Origin: Sphingomonas sp. AR_OL41
GTDB lineage: Bacteria > Pseudomonadota > Alphaproteobacteria > Sphingomonadales > Sphingomonadaceae
Length of the DNA stretch: 64,000 nucleotides
Assembly (NCBI RefSeq): GCF_029911635.1
Contig: NZ_JARYTI010000004.1
Coordinates: 1-64,000, forward strand
Reading direction: 5' to 3'
The notes below the pieces were generated by a model, which saw nothing but the letters and a program-made list of their open reading frames with translations, was not told the origin of the DNA and searched no databases. Both the position numbers and the translations under genes were made by a program. Positions 25,673 to 34,213 of the stretch are shown piece by piece (position 1 is the stretch's first letter; each line of letters begins with the position of its first letter).

Positions 25673-25687
25673 AAACCACTTTGGTTT
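25673..25687. promoter_or_regulatory. Palindrome AAACCA-CTT-TGGTTT in the divergent region
   Basis: A perfect 6+3+6 inverted repeat lies 70 bp upstream of the exonuclease operon and 103 bp upstream of the ArsR gene. This is the place for an operator shared by both units. The ArsR-type protein is the obvious candidate binder, but this is inference. Confidence 0.35.
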
Positions 25688-25789
25688 ATTTCAATGGGTC
25701 GCGAAATGTTGTATTGTTTGCGCGGAGATCCGATATCCGGTCCGGGTTGAAGCGACGTAGGCTTCGGCTAATGTGAGGGAGTGGAAAAG

Positions 25790-26092
25790 ATGCAGGCCCT
25801 GCAGGTTATGAGCGCGCTGGCACAGTCGACGCGGTTCGAGGTGTTCCAGCGGCTCGTCGACGAACTGCCGCAAGGCATGGCGTCGGGTGACCTCGCCGTG
25901 GCCACCGGCTCGTCGCCCAACACCATGAGCGCGCATCTTGCGATCCTGTCGCGCGCCGGCCTCGTGCATTCCGACAAGGTCGGCCGGACCGTCATCTACA
26001 CGGTCGACACGTCGAAGGTGGAGGAGCTGTCCGACTTCCTCGCTCGGGCATGCGCGACCGGCAAGACTGACGACCAGCCAGCACGCTCGTAG
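25790..26092 (+). CDS. ArsR/SmtB-family helix-turn-helix regulator
   Basis: 100 residues from the ATG, with GAGGGAG 9 bp upstream; a GTG three codons earlier would sit on the ribosome site. The winged helix is clear: LAQSTRFEVFQRLVDELPQGMASGDLA, then SSPNTMSAHLAILSRAGLVHSDKVGRTVIYTVD. ArsR proteins repress nearby genes and release DNA on binding a metal or other signal. The metal-site motif ELCVCDL is absent, so a non-metal signal is likelier. It diverges from the exonuclease operon. Confidence 0.88.
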   Translation: MQALQVMSALAQSTRFEVFQRLVDELPQGMASGDLAVATGSSPNTMSAHLAILSRAGLVHSDKVGRTVIYTVDTSKVEELSDFLARACATGKTDDQPARS

Positions 26093-26151
26093 AGCTACCG
26101 TTACGCTGCCCTCCACTTGCGGGCATCGGAAGATCAGATCATGATAACGAC

Positions 26152-26781
26152 ATGTCTCGTTGGTTCGGCCTCACCGCATTAATTGCCTGCAGTGCACCCT
26201 GCGCGGCTTCAGCGCGGCAGCCCTTCTTCCCTCCGAACTATGCCGAAATGGCGGTCAACTGCCCGACGGACGATGGCAAGGAAGACAGGACCATCCATTT
26301 CCTGAGCAGCTTTGAACAAGAATGGTTCTCGAAGCACCTTCGGGCTGCCGATGAGACTCCGCTTTACTCCGCGACCGCAAGCAGCACAGCCAAGCGCGTT
26401 GTGCGTTTCACTTGGCTCCGCAGCTTCAGCCCTCCGGTGACGGTTCGCCTGACCGAGCGGAAAGACGGGGGCTGGCATCTGGTCGCCAAGCAACTCTCGG
26501 GCAGAGGCGGTTATGATCCCGGGACGGTCGACAAGGTAGTCGATCGCGCTCTTAGCGCGACTGAAGCCGCGAATCTGGAGGGATTGATGTCTCGCGCTGC
26601 GTTGCCTGACTTGTCAGGTGATTGTGAGATCGGTGTGGATGGTGCCCAGTGGATCATCGAGAGGTCTGACGCGAAGGGATACCACTTCATCAACCGGTGG
26701 AGCCCGTCCGATGGACCGGTAAGAAAGGTTGGGCTGTTCCTTTTGAACCTTACCGGATGGCGTTTGAAGCCCGTCTATTAA
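26152..26781 (+). CDS. Secreted protein, unknown function
   Basis: 209 residues with a signal peptide (LTALIACSAPCAASA, probably cleaved after ASA). The mature part has two cysteines (VNCPTDD and GDCEIGVDG) likely to pair in the periplasm, and several strand-like segments (KRVVRFTWLRSFSPPVTVRLTER, WHLVAKQLSG). I recognise no family. It stands alone with about 300 bp of non-coding DNA after it, including a loose copy of the intergenic repeat near 26795. Confidence 0.6.
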   Translation: MSRWFGLTALIACSAPCAASARQPFFPPNYAEMAVNCPTDDGKEDRTIHFLSSFEQEWFSKHLRAADETPLYSATASSTAKRVVRFTWLRSFSPPVTVRLTERKDGGWHLVAKQLSGRGGYDPGTVDKVVDRALSATEAANLEGLMSRAALPDLSGDCEIGVDGAQWIIERSDAKGYHFINRWSPSDGPVRKVGLFLLNLTGWRLKPVY

Positions 26782-27078
26782 CGACAGGCGCACAAGTCCG
26801 CTCGCCGCCACTTTTCCGTTCCCGCTCTTTCCTCGGAGCCGGTCGCCCGAACGCTGACGAGCGGTTTTCCGGTCCGAACGCAGTCCGAGTGCAAACGCTA
26901 TTTCTCGGCCGCTCAATGGATCGGCGCGACATCGCCAAACCGTCTGGAGTCCAGGAATCAGAGGGGTGTATTTTCTCTTGGTTTGCTGCTTTGTTGTCAG
27001 GCTGAATAACGAGGCCGCTACGTCGGCATGGCTGTGGTTTCGGCCTCTGGGTGCACGAACGCCTTGATGGGGAATGAT

Positions 27079-27845
27079 ATGCGCGGACGCTTCACACTGA
27101 TCGTGGCATGCTTTGCAACGGCATTGATGGCGGAAAGCGCGCAAGCGCAAACCGGCGATCCGGCCTTGTTGCGCGGGGCGGCTGTAGCCCTTTCCGCCAA
27201 GATCGACGCTGCGACCCGAAGCGGCGCAATGGGCCCGCGCCTGAACGATCCCGATAACCTGGTGCGCAACGCTTTCGATCGCGGGGCGATACGCACTCTG
27301 ACCAACGATATGCCCGGCATTGTGACGTCTTGCCAAAGCGTATTCGGTGTTTCAGCAGCTACATGAGCTATATTTCCAAGCGGGCCGATGGCCGTAGATT
27401 CAAGCCAGGGGAGCAGCAAAAACGCCAGGCGTCGCTACAGGACGAAACGACTTTGGCGATCGCCGCGGCCGATCTCTGCGGCAAGCGAATGCTCGTGGCG
27501 GCCACGGCGTTGGCGGCTAATTCGTCCGCTGCGGAGCTGCGCGACCCACACCGGATTGCGGGAGCGGCGCAGATGCGCAACGGCATGGCACAGCTTCTGG
27601 AGGGGACGGTCGAGGCGCAAAGCGATAGGGATCTGCGACCATCGAACCGGGCCTTATTGCGCGAATCGACAATGGAGATGGCGGACGTCGGTGCCGTTCC
27701 GATGACGCCCGTGCAGCGTGCGGACATGAGTGCCAGAATCGACACGGCGATTAAATCCGCCCCCGCCACCTCCACTGCGATGCTGGGACGACTCCGGGAG
27801 ATCTACTCGCGGGTCGGTTGCACCGGTTCGTGCGCCGTGCGGTAA
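27079..27845 (+). pseudogene. Secreted protein gene broken by a frameshift near 27350
   Basis: The first frame starts at 27079 with a signal peptide (FTLIVACFATALMAESAQA) and stops at 27364-27366 (ending CQSVFGVSAAT). From about 27350 the +2 frame carries on in the same style without a plausible start of its own, through SYISKRADGRRF to the stop at 27845. Composition and helix periodicity stay the same across the joint, and a one- or two-base change around 27345-27366 would join the two parts into one ~255-residue exported protein. Programmed frameshifting is not suggested by any slippery heptamer. I cannot exclude a sequencing error. Confidence 0.55.
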
Positions 27846-28014
27846 CCTTCCCCGTTCGGACACCATCGATCGACGCGATGCGCTTAAACGCCGACCGATA
27901 GGCGTTAGTTAAAAAGCGGCTGGACGGCAGCCGCCCAATCTCGGACCTATATCGGCCTTGCGAATTCAGTCGAAAGTGGGCACGATCTGTCTTGAAAAAA
28001 ATTCGGAGGCGTGT

Positions 28015-28314
28015 GTGACTTACTGGACCTATTTGAGGACTCGTCACGCTGTCGTCGTATCAATATTGATTGCTGCGATTTTTTCAGCCCATCTGATAAC
28101 AAAAGAACAAAGCAAATTCTATTTTGTATTAGCGTTAATGGTTCCAGCATTTTCTCTATTTCTGGAAAGGTGCAGAAATTGTCGCGGAATTGTTTGGATT
28201 CAACGCGACGGGTATTTGTTCAACAGATTTATTGGACCATTTTATTTGCCCAATAAGTGCGGACAGTGCGGGTCACCTGACTTCACGCACCCCATCGACC
28301 CAAAAGCAGACTGA
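28015..28314 (+). CDS. Small membrane protein with a zinc-ribbon-like tail
   Basis: 99 residues from a GTG with CGGAGG 5 bp upstream. Two hydrophobic helices (HAVVVSILIAAIFSAHLIT and FYFVLALMVPAFSLFL) are followed by two CxxC pairs, CRNC near residue 54 and CGQC near 83, the spacing of a zinc ribbon on the cytosolic side. The gene is markedly AT-rich. Function unknown; transfer from outside is likely. Confidence 0.6.
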   Translation: MTYWTYLRTRHAVVVSILIAAIFSAHLITKEQSKFYFVLALMVPAFSLFLERCRNCRGIVWIQRDGYLFNRFIGPFYLPNKCGQCGSPDFTHPIDPKAD

Positions 28315-28411
28315 CCGCCAACCACCAATTCTCGCCGTCAACACTACCATCGCGCGACGGTCCCGCCTGAAAGCGGACTGGCGGCAAACGCCCCAATGTC
28401 GGTCGTAATCC

Positions 28412-28843
28412 TCAAGCCGTTTCAGCGAGCAAACTTATAAGCGCTTCGCCCAAAACCGCGGTCGAGGAAGAGGCGAGTGAAGCGATGTCGGGCTGCGGCT
28501 CGAAGCCGTCCTTCGAGCCGAGGTTGAGATAGCGAGTAATCTTGTAGCCGCTTTCATCAAATGAAACACTGACGTGTTTGGCCAACTTCATGAAGGTTGG
28601 CCATGATTTGACGCCAGCCGCAAGCAAAAGCGGCTTGTCGGGCCGCGCTGTTGGGGGCGGAGTAGGCACGTCATTTTGCGAACGGGCCAACGCTGCCTTT
28701 ACAGCACGCCCCAATATTTCTGCTGTTGGAAGGTCAAGACTGTCTACGATGTCGTCATCGACCCAAAAACCTGCTTTGGTTTTGTGCGAAGCCGTAACGA
28801 ACACCGTGCCTTTCCGCTCATAGATCGCCGCGAGTTGCTTCAT
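28412..28843 (-). CDS. CdiI-like (DUF1436-type) immunity protein
   Basis: 143 residues. The pattern KTKAGFWVDDDIVDSL, LGRAVKAALARSQ, KPLLLAAGVKSWPTFMKLA, then LNLGSKDGFEPQP and a final VLGEALISLL matches the order I know for contact-dependent-inhibition immunity proteins of the DUF1436 type. Such proteins bind and neutralise one specific toxin tip in the cytosol. No CdiA toxin gene is nearby, so this would be an orphan immunity gene that protects against neighbours. The ATG at 28843 opens the first conserved strand. Confidence 0.6.
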   Translation of the reverse strand: MKQLAAIYERKGTVFVTASHKTKAGFWVDDDIVDSLDLPTAEILGRAVKAALARSQNDVPTPPPTARPDKPLLLAAGVKSWPTFMKLAKHVSVSFDESGYKITRYLNLGSKDGFEPQPDIASLASSSTAVLGEALISLLAETA

Positions 28844-29042
28844 CCCCCCATGCTGCCCATGCGCGCTTGCCCTGTCCACCTAAACGTCCGCTTCCCACCG
28901 CTTTTTGCCGTTCGCCCGTCGTTTATTGATGAAGCCGGCCTGAACATTGTTTGGCCGGTTTTGGGAGTAAAATTAGCGGGATGACAGCCGCCCACTTGTG
29001 GCAGTCCGGCAATCTGCGAATGTCGCGGTGAAGGAGACTGCA

Positions 29043-29507
29043 ATGGCTATGCCGATCCCCAAAATGCCTCGACCGACGGAACGCGATTTAGCCGCATTAG
29101 CGGACAGCCTGAGTCTCGCGCTTCCCCCAAGTTATACCCAGTTCGTCGCCAACCATGACGGCGCGAAGCCCGATGCCAACTTCATCGCCACTCGCGAAAA
29201 CGAGGTCGCGGTTTCGCGTTTCATACCGGTGCGAGAAGCGCCTGACCTCGCTACGGCGATCGCCGGATTTCCAGTTTCTGCCATTCCCCTGGCTGAGGAC
29301 GATTGTGGCAACTATTTCTACGTTGATCCGAAAACCGACGCCGTCCATTTCTGGGATCACGAGGTCGAAGGACCAGATGAAGAAGTGGCCGCCAACGCAC
29401 TGCTTTTCGTAGAAAAGCTCACTTCGCGCGACGCCTCTCCCGTGCCGCTCGAACTTGGGCAAGTGCGTCGGATGTGGGTCAATCCATCATTCAAGCCGGA
29501 ATTCTGA
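29043..29507 (+). CDS. SUKH (SMI1/KNR4-type) immunity protein
   Basis: 154 residues with AAGGAG before the ATG. The SUKH order is visible: LADSLSLALPPSYTQFVANHDGAKP (the 'LP.dy..FL...NGG' motif), RFIPV, IPLAEDDCGNYFYVDPKTDAVHFWDHEVE (the 'iA.d..Gn.i.id...g.v..wdhe' motif). SUKH proteins are widespread immunity proteins against nuclease toxins. No toxin gene is adjacent. It lies 58 bp before another immunity-type gene on the same strand. Confidence 0.85.
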   Translation: MAMPIPKMPRPTERDLAALADSLSLALPPSYTQFVANHDGAKPDANFIATRENEVAVSRFIPVREAPDLATAIAGFPVSAIPLAEDDCGNYFYVDPKTDAVHFWDHEVEGPDEEVAANALLFVEKLTSRDASPVPLELGQVRRMWVNPSFKPEF

Positions 29508-29565
29508 CGACCGATCCACAGCACATGTCCCGTCGAACGACTGTTCGACTTGCCAAGGTTCAGAG

Positions 29566-30144
29566 ATGAAACGCGAAGAGGCGATATCCTCGCACACCAA
29601 ATCCGCAGCACGCGAACTTGCGCGAGCGTGGGGGGGCCAACCCATAGTACATCGGCACTGGGACGAGCCTGAAGAAAACTGGATAAGCATCGCGGCGCGT
29701 GCCGAGTGCCCTTGGGATGGCGTGACCGCTTTCGGGACCTTGGGCCTGTCCGAACATAGCGTCCGGCTCAGCAACGATCTGCGAGTCGAGATTATCGGCG
29801 CGTGTGCGACAGCGACGGATTTATCAGATGTCCTCGCCACCTGCGCCTTCAACGTCATTAAAGACGCGTGGCCGATGCGGCCTGGGGCATTCCACAATGA
29901 TGTTCTAAAAATGTATGGCCTTTCCGAAACGCTAGCCCACGTCATGTTTGTGCCATCCTTTCTCTGGGATGACGGACCAAAAACCCTTCATCTCGAAGGG
30001 CGCACGATCACGTGGCTGATGGCGGTTCCCATCTCCGAATCTGAATTGGTCTATGCCGAACGGGAGGGTTCGGACGCGCTAAATGCGCTGCTCAAAGCGC
30101 AGCAGATCGACATTTTCGACATCAATCGCCTGCCGACGCTCTAA
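29566..30144 (+). CDS. SUFU-family (suppressor-of-fused-like) immunity protein
   Basis: 192 residues. The pattern IAARAECPWDGVTAFGTLGLSEHSV, RVEIIGACATATDLSDVLATCAFNVIKD, LSETLAHVMFVPSFLWDD, ITWLMAVPISESELVYAEREGSDALNALL follows the bacterial SUFU fold, including the late 'W.lP(I)s..E..y..e.G...L' motif. In bacteria the SUFU domain is a known polymorphic-toxin immunity module. Together with the SUKH gene just upstream it forms an orphan immunity pair. The ATG at 29566 follows a weak GAG ribosome site. Confidence 0.75.
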   Translation: MKREEAISSHTKSAARELARAWGGQPIVHRHWDEPEENWISIAARAECPWDGVTAFGTLGLSEHSVRLSNDLRVEIIGACATATDLSDVLATCAFNVIKDAWPMRPGAFHNDVLKMYGLSETLAHVMFVPSFLWDDGPKTLHLEGRTITWLMAVPISESELVYAEREGSDALNALLKAQQIDIFDINRLPTL

Positions 30145-30443
30145 GGAATTCGAGGCCGTCTGATTCTGACGGGCGGTTGCCAACTCGGCAAATCCCATGG
30201 TGCCGGACCGATCGCCCAGCACGGCCTATTCGGTGCGTGCCCTAATCGGTGATCGCGATCTCCGCCAATGCCCGCCAACCCGGATGGGCGCGGCAACCGA
30301 CTAATGCCAGTTTCGAAGTTCATTACCACTGGGGTGGGCAAAATGGCGAGGTTCGTGGCAGGGCAAATGACTATTGCGACAGGATCGGACGGAATGTCGC
30401 AAAGCGCGCTGGCACTCAGGTCGTTCTCCAAGCACAATGCGGA

Positions 30444-31928
30444 ATGCGCGTCGTATTTCTCCAGTTTCGCCCAACCGCTCTACCGGATGACTTTGAAGGT
30501 CATTATCCGGCGGTCCGACTGAAGATCAACAACTGGAACGACTACGGCTTCGAGACGACGTTCCAGGCGACGCTTTGCCCCACCGTCGACGAGCAGACCT
30601 GGATCAACCTCGGCGGCGTCAAGATCGGACGCTTCGGGTATACCGATGTCGATCCGCCGATGCGGTCCATCCTGACGGGCACCATGGCCGCGCTACCAGA
30701 AGGCTACTTCTCGCTCGGTCAGGAAGTCTCCTACTACGAAGACCTCAACGAGACGACGGCCGCAGTGCGCGAGGCTTACGCGATGGCAATGCGCGACATT
30801 CCCATGGGGCCGGTTGATGCCGAGGCGCTCGAGAAGGAAGACGTCTACCGCGTCAGCCTCCTACGATCGTCGCGCGCCCTCGAAGCGCTTGATCGCGGGC
30901 GCGCGCTGTTCGGGGCGGCCGCCGCGCCGGTCGAGATGTTCGAATTCCGGGCCGCGATCGGGCGCAACGGAGACCACGTCGTCCCTTTCGACTTCCGTCC
31001 GGTCGCGGGCCTACCCCACCGGATCAACCTCCTGGTTGGCGTCAACGGTGTCGGAAAGACGCAGCTGATGGCCCGAATGGCGGTAGCCCTCAGCAGTTTC
31101 GAGGAGACCGAGACGGTCGCGGCCCGCACCGCTGCCGGCGAGACCTTCGAGAACGCCGGACTCTTCACGCCACGACCGAGCTTCTATGGCGTGGTCGCGA
31201 TATCCTTCAGCGCTTTCGACGACTTCGAACTGCCCAAGCCGTCCGACACGAAGCGCTACCAGTATACGTATTGCGGCATCCGCAAACCGGATAGCGGGCT
31301 GCTCGACGAAAAGGCGATCGCGAGCCGCATTCCCGCGACCATCCGCAAGATGGACGAGACCCAGCAGAGCCTGCTCCTGCAGGCGATGGCGCTGGCAATA
31401 CCACAGCTCGAATGGGAGACGCTACCGAAGAGCCAGGCGTTCTACGGTCGGCTCAGTGCGGGGCAGCGGATCGTGCTGAACATCATCTGCGACCTCGTGT
31501 TCAATCTGCGGAAACGCACGTTGGTTCTTCTCGACGAGCCCGAAACCCATCTCCACCCGCAGCTGACGTCGACACTCATGTCGGTGCTTACGGTGATCCT
31601 AGACGAACTCGAGTGCTTCGCCATCGTGGCGACGCACAGCCCGATCGTGGTTCAGCAGGTGCTCGCGCGCCATGTCCACGTCCTGCAGCGCATCGATCCG
31701 GCCCCGCCAATGGTGTCGAACCCGCCCACAGAGACCTTCGGAGAGAACCTGTCCGAAATCGTGCGGCTGGTGTTCGACGCAGTCGAAGGCGAGCGGGGCT
31801 ACCAGGACGTGGTCGACAGGTTGCTCGACGACGAGGACGGCGACGTCGATGCCGTGGCAGCCCGCTTCGACGGGCACCTCGGCCTCAATGCACGCCTCTA
31901 CCTGGAATCTCGGCGCGCTCCGGAATGA
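30444..31928 (+). CDS. ptuA: Septu-like AAA/ABC-type ATPase (PtuA-like)
   Basis: 494 residues. An N-terminal beta-rich part is followed by an ABC/SMC-type ATPase split by a long insert: Walker A GVNGVGKTQL near 199, the signature LSAGQR near 337, Walker B LVLLDEPETHLHPQL near 359 and the switch VATHSP near 394. This is the OLD/PtuA-like architecture. The next gene, an HNH nuclease, overlaps by 4 bp (ATGA), exactly the Septu type-I layout in which PtuA controls PtuB. The role in phage defence is known for the family and inferred here. The start is uncertain: in-frame sequence continues upstream to 30249, but it is not protein-like. Confidence 0.75.
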   Translation: MRVVFLQFRPTALPDDFEGHYPAVRLKINNWNDYGFETTFQATLCPTVDEQTWINLGGVKIGRFGYTDVDPPMRSILTGTMAALPEGYFSLGQEVSYYEDLNETTAAVREAYAMAMRDIPMGPVDAEALEKEDVYRVSLLRSSRALEALDRGRALFGAAAAPVEMFEFRAAIGRNGDHVVPFDFRPVAGLPHRINLLVGVNGVGKTQLMARMAVALSSFEETETVAARTAAGETFENAGLFTPRPSFYGVVAISFSAFDDFELPKPSDTKRYQYTYCGIRKPDSGLLDEKAIASRIPATIRKMDETQQSLLLQAMALAIPQLEWETLPKSQAFYGRLSAGQRIVLNIICDLVFNLRKRTLVLLDEPETHLHPQLTSTLMSVLTVILDELECFAIVATHSPIVVQQVLARHVHVLQRIDPAPPMVSNPPTETFGENLSEIVRLVFDAVEGERGYQDVVDRLLDDEDGDVDAVAARFDGHLGLNARLYLESRRAPE

Positions 31929-32842
31929 GGTCGGAGCCGCCCCCGTCACGCGACGTCTGCGCCGACCTCGTCTCGATCAGTAACGGAAAAAACGACCCCC
32001 GCCGCAAGCGACTGCGACAGCTGCGGCCCCACATTCGGAAGCGTTTTCTCGACTATTGGGTCTGCAGGAACGCGTTGGAAGCTCTGCCGCGCAGGGCGTG
32101 GTCTGATCTGGCCGAGGACGCGTTGGAGCACTGCTATACCGGAGACACGATCGCCCGGCGGGCCGTGCTCACCGGGATAATGGAGCAGATCCAACCCGAC
32201 CCGAACATCTGCCCCTACTGTCTGCTCAGGCAGCCGACGTCGCTCGACCATTTCCTGCCGAAGGACTTCTTTCCCGAGTTCTCGGTGCTCGCATGGAACC
32301 TCGTCTACGTATGCGACCCATGCAACCGCAAGAAGGGTAACCGGTTCGTGGTCGCGCCCCGGGACGTGATCAACCCCTATTTCGACGAGATGCCCGACAC
32401 CGCGCTGCTTCATGCCGATGTGCGGGTGACAGCGGGCGGCATAGGGGTGCGCTTCAGCATCGCGGCGACCGATCCCGAAGTCCCGGCGGCGATCGTTGAT
32501 CTGATGAGACGTCACTATGCGGCGCTCTCGCTGGAAAAGGACTATTTTCGGGAGGGAGCGGCCGTCGTGTCAGACCTCGTCAATGCCATCACGTCGCAGC
32601 ACAGGGTTCCGATCGACCAGGGACAGCTCGATGCCGCGATCGACAATCGTATGCGGGAGTGGAGCAACTATCCCATCAACTCCTACCGGGTCGCGGTCAT
32701 CGAGGCGCTCGAGCTCTCCCCCGGCTTCCTCGGCTACGTGAACGACCGCATCGCGGCCGCTCCGCGACCGCCGCGGGCGCGACCCCTGCGCGATCTCGCC
32801 GCCCTTCGAGCGGCAGCTGCGGCACGTGCCGCCGCGCTGTAG
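31925..32842 (+). CDS. ptuB: HNH endonuclease (PtuB-like)
   Basis: 305 residues. The HNH core is CPYCLLRQPTSLDHFLPKDFF near 96-116 and VYVCDPCNRKKGNRF near 126-140, i.e. C-x2-C, the catalytic DH, then the N/H helix with C-x2-C-N-x2-K-G, all intact. C-terminally it is helical and ends in an Ala/Arg-rich tail. The start ATG overlaps the ATPase stop (ATGA). In Septu systems PtuB is the DNA-cutting effector held by PtuA. Septu PtuB proteins are commonly shorter, so this may be a diverged subtype. Confidence 0.78.
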   Translation: MRSEPPPSRDVCADLVSISNGKNDPRRKRLRQLRPHIRKRFLDYWVCRNALEALPRRAWSDLAEDALEHCYTGDTIARRAVLTGIMEQIQPDPNICPYCLLRQPTSLDHFLPKDFFPEFSVLAWNLVYVCDPCNRKKGNRFVVAPRDVINPYFDEMPDTALLHADVRVTAGGIGVRFSIAATDPEVPAAIVDLMRRHYAALSLEKDYFREGAAVVSDLVNAITSQHRVPIDQGQLDAAIDNRMREWSNYPINSYRVAVIEALELSPGFLGYVNDRIAAAPRPPRARPLRDLAALRAAAAARAAAL

Positions 32843-33151
32843 GAATACGGGTCAAACAGACCAGCGCTCCATGTCCTAGTTTTTCGCCCGGACGGCTTGC
32901 CTCAGTTCTGCTGACAGAACCCCATGTGTCCCGACGAGAGGCACAGGGATAGGGCTGGCAAAGATCGCACTCTCTCATTCGTCTATTTGCGTTCTTCGTC
33001 CAGCATCGTGATGCTTTAACCCAAGCGCCGCACGGCTAACGAAACCGCGGGCGTGCAAATGCCCTTGGTGGTCCAGTAGCTGTTGGCGATGACGGTTGGC
33101 GTGAGCAGGTCACCGGCCTACAATGCCGTCACGCGGGGAGACATTGTTCTG
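32843..33151. other. Gap between the Septu-like pair and the HD operon
   Basis: No convincing gene in either direction. A small perfect hairpin GTTCTG-CTGA-CAGAAC lies at 32905-32920 and may end the upstream transcript. The last ~60 bp continue the frame of the HD gene upstream of its chosen ATG. Confidence 0.4.
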
Positions 33152-34213
33152 ATGAAGCTGGCCGGTGACGATATATTGCAGGAGATCGCGGAGGAATTCG
33201 CACGCAAGAAGAACGCCTTTCCGCGTGGCGGCGCGCTGGACTATCCGACGGTTATCGCCGGCTGGATCGGGCAGCTAGAGGCAAATGCGCTTCCCTATAT
33301 CACCACCGGCGCGATCGCCGCGGATGGGGGTGGCCATCTGACGATGCACGACAAGGAACACGTGTCACGCGTCCGACAGGTCGCGGCCGACCTTATTGAA
33401 CGGTCGGAAAACATCGATCTGACGCACTTCGAACTCGCACTCCTACTCATCGGCGTCTACCTCCACGACATCGGTAATGTGCTGGGCCGTGGCGGACACG
33501 AACGACAGATCCATCGCGCTTTGCAGGCCGTCGGCGCGGCGCTGCCGGTCGATCAGGTCGAATATGCGGCTGCCAAGCAGATCGCGGGAGTTCATGGAGG
33601 CACCGCCGCCGGGTCCAAGGACACCATCTCTACGCTGCCTGAGCGACAAGCCGTATCCGGACAGCACATCCGCCCCAGGCTCCTTGCGGCGATCCTGCGT
33701 CTTGCGGACGAGCTCGCTGACGATCCCGCCCGCGCCAATCGGGTCCAGATGGCGGCAGGATCGCTGCCGGAAGCCTCGGAGGTGTTCCACGTCGTCGCCG
33801 CCGGCCTTCACTCCCAGATGCATGACGCCTCAACGCGCGAGATCACGCTGAATTATGGCTTCAACGACCCTTCGGTCTTCAAGCGCAAACTCGGCAAAAC
33901 TGGCGGTCAGGTTCACCTTCTCGATGAAATCTTTGACCGGTCGATGAAGACATTCAACGAGGCCCGCTATTGCTCACGTTTCATGCGTCCCTTCATGGAA
34001 TTCGAACGTATCAAGGTCGACATCATGATCTTCGACGATCAGCTCATGCCCCTGCACAACATCGTCTACACGATCGCCGAGCACGGGTATGCGGATCAGC
34101 CCCCGAGCATCTACAAGATGGTGCCGGAACTCGCGGCCTACCAGGGCAACGGTAAGCTCACTGCTGCTTACCTCAAGCAGCTGATCTTAAAAGCGGAGGG
34201 TGATCGATCATGA
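33152..34213 (+). CDS. HD-domain protein (HD-CE-like) of a putative defence operon
   Basis: 353 residues. MHDKEHVSRVRQVAADLIE near 64-82 supplies the first His, LLLIGVYLHDIGNVLGRGGHERQ near 98-120 the HD pair with extra His residues, and LRLADELADDPARANR a later helix: an HD-superfamily metal-dependent phosphohydrolase. HD-CE domains of this kind are linked to bacterial conflict systems in comparative genomics. The substrate (nucleotide or cyclic nucleotide) is unknown. It overlaps the following ATPase gene by 4 bp. The ATG at 33152 has GGGGAG 11 bp upstream; starts at 33083 (TTG) or 33089 (ATG) would add 21-23 residues. Confidence 0.75.
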   Translation: MKLAGDDILQEIAEEFARKKNAFPRGGALDYPTVIAGWIGQLEANALPYITTGAIAADGGGHLTMHDKEHVSRVRQVAADLIERSENIDLTHFELALLLIGVYLHDIGNVLGRGGHERQIHRALQAVGAALPVDQVEYAAAKQIAGVHGGTAAGSKDTISTLPERQAVSGQHIRPRLLAAILRLADELADDPARANRVQMAAGSLPEASEVFHVVAAGLHSQMHDASTREITLNYGFNDPSVFKRKLGKTGGQVHLLDEIFDRSMKTFNEARYCSRFMRPFMEFERIKVDIMIFDDQLMPLHNIVYTIAEHGYADQPPSIYKMVPELAAYQGNGKLTAAYLKQLILKAEGDRS

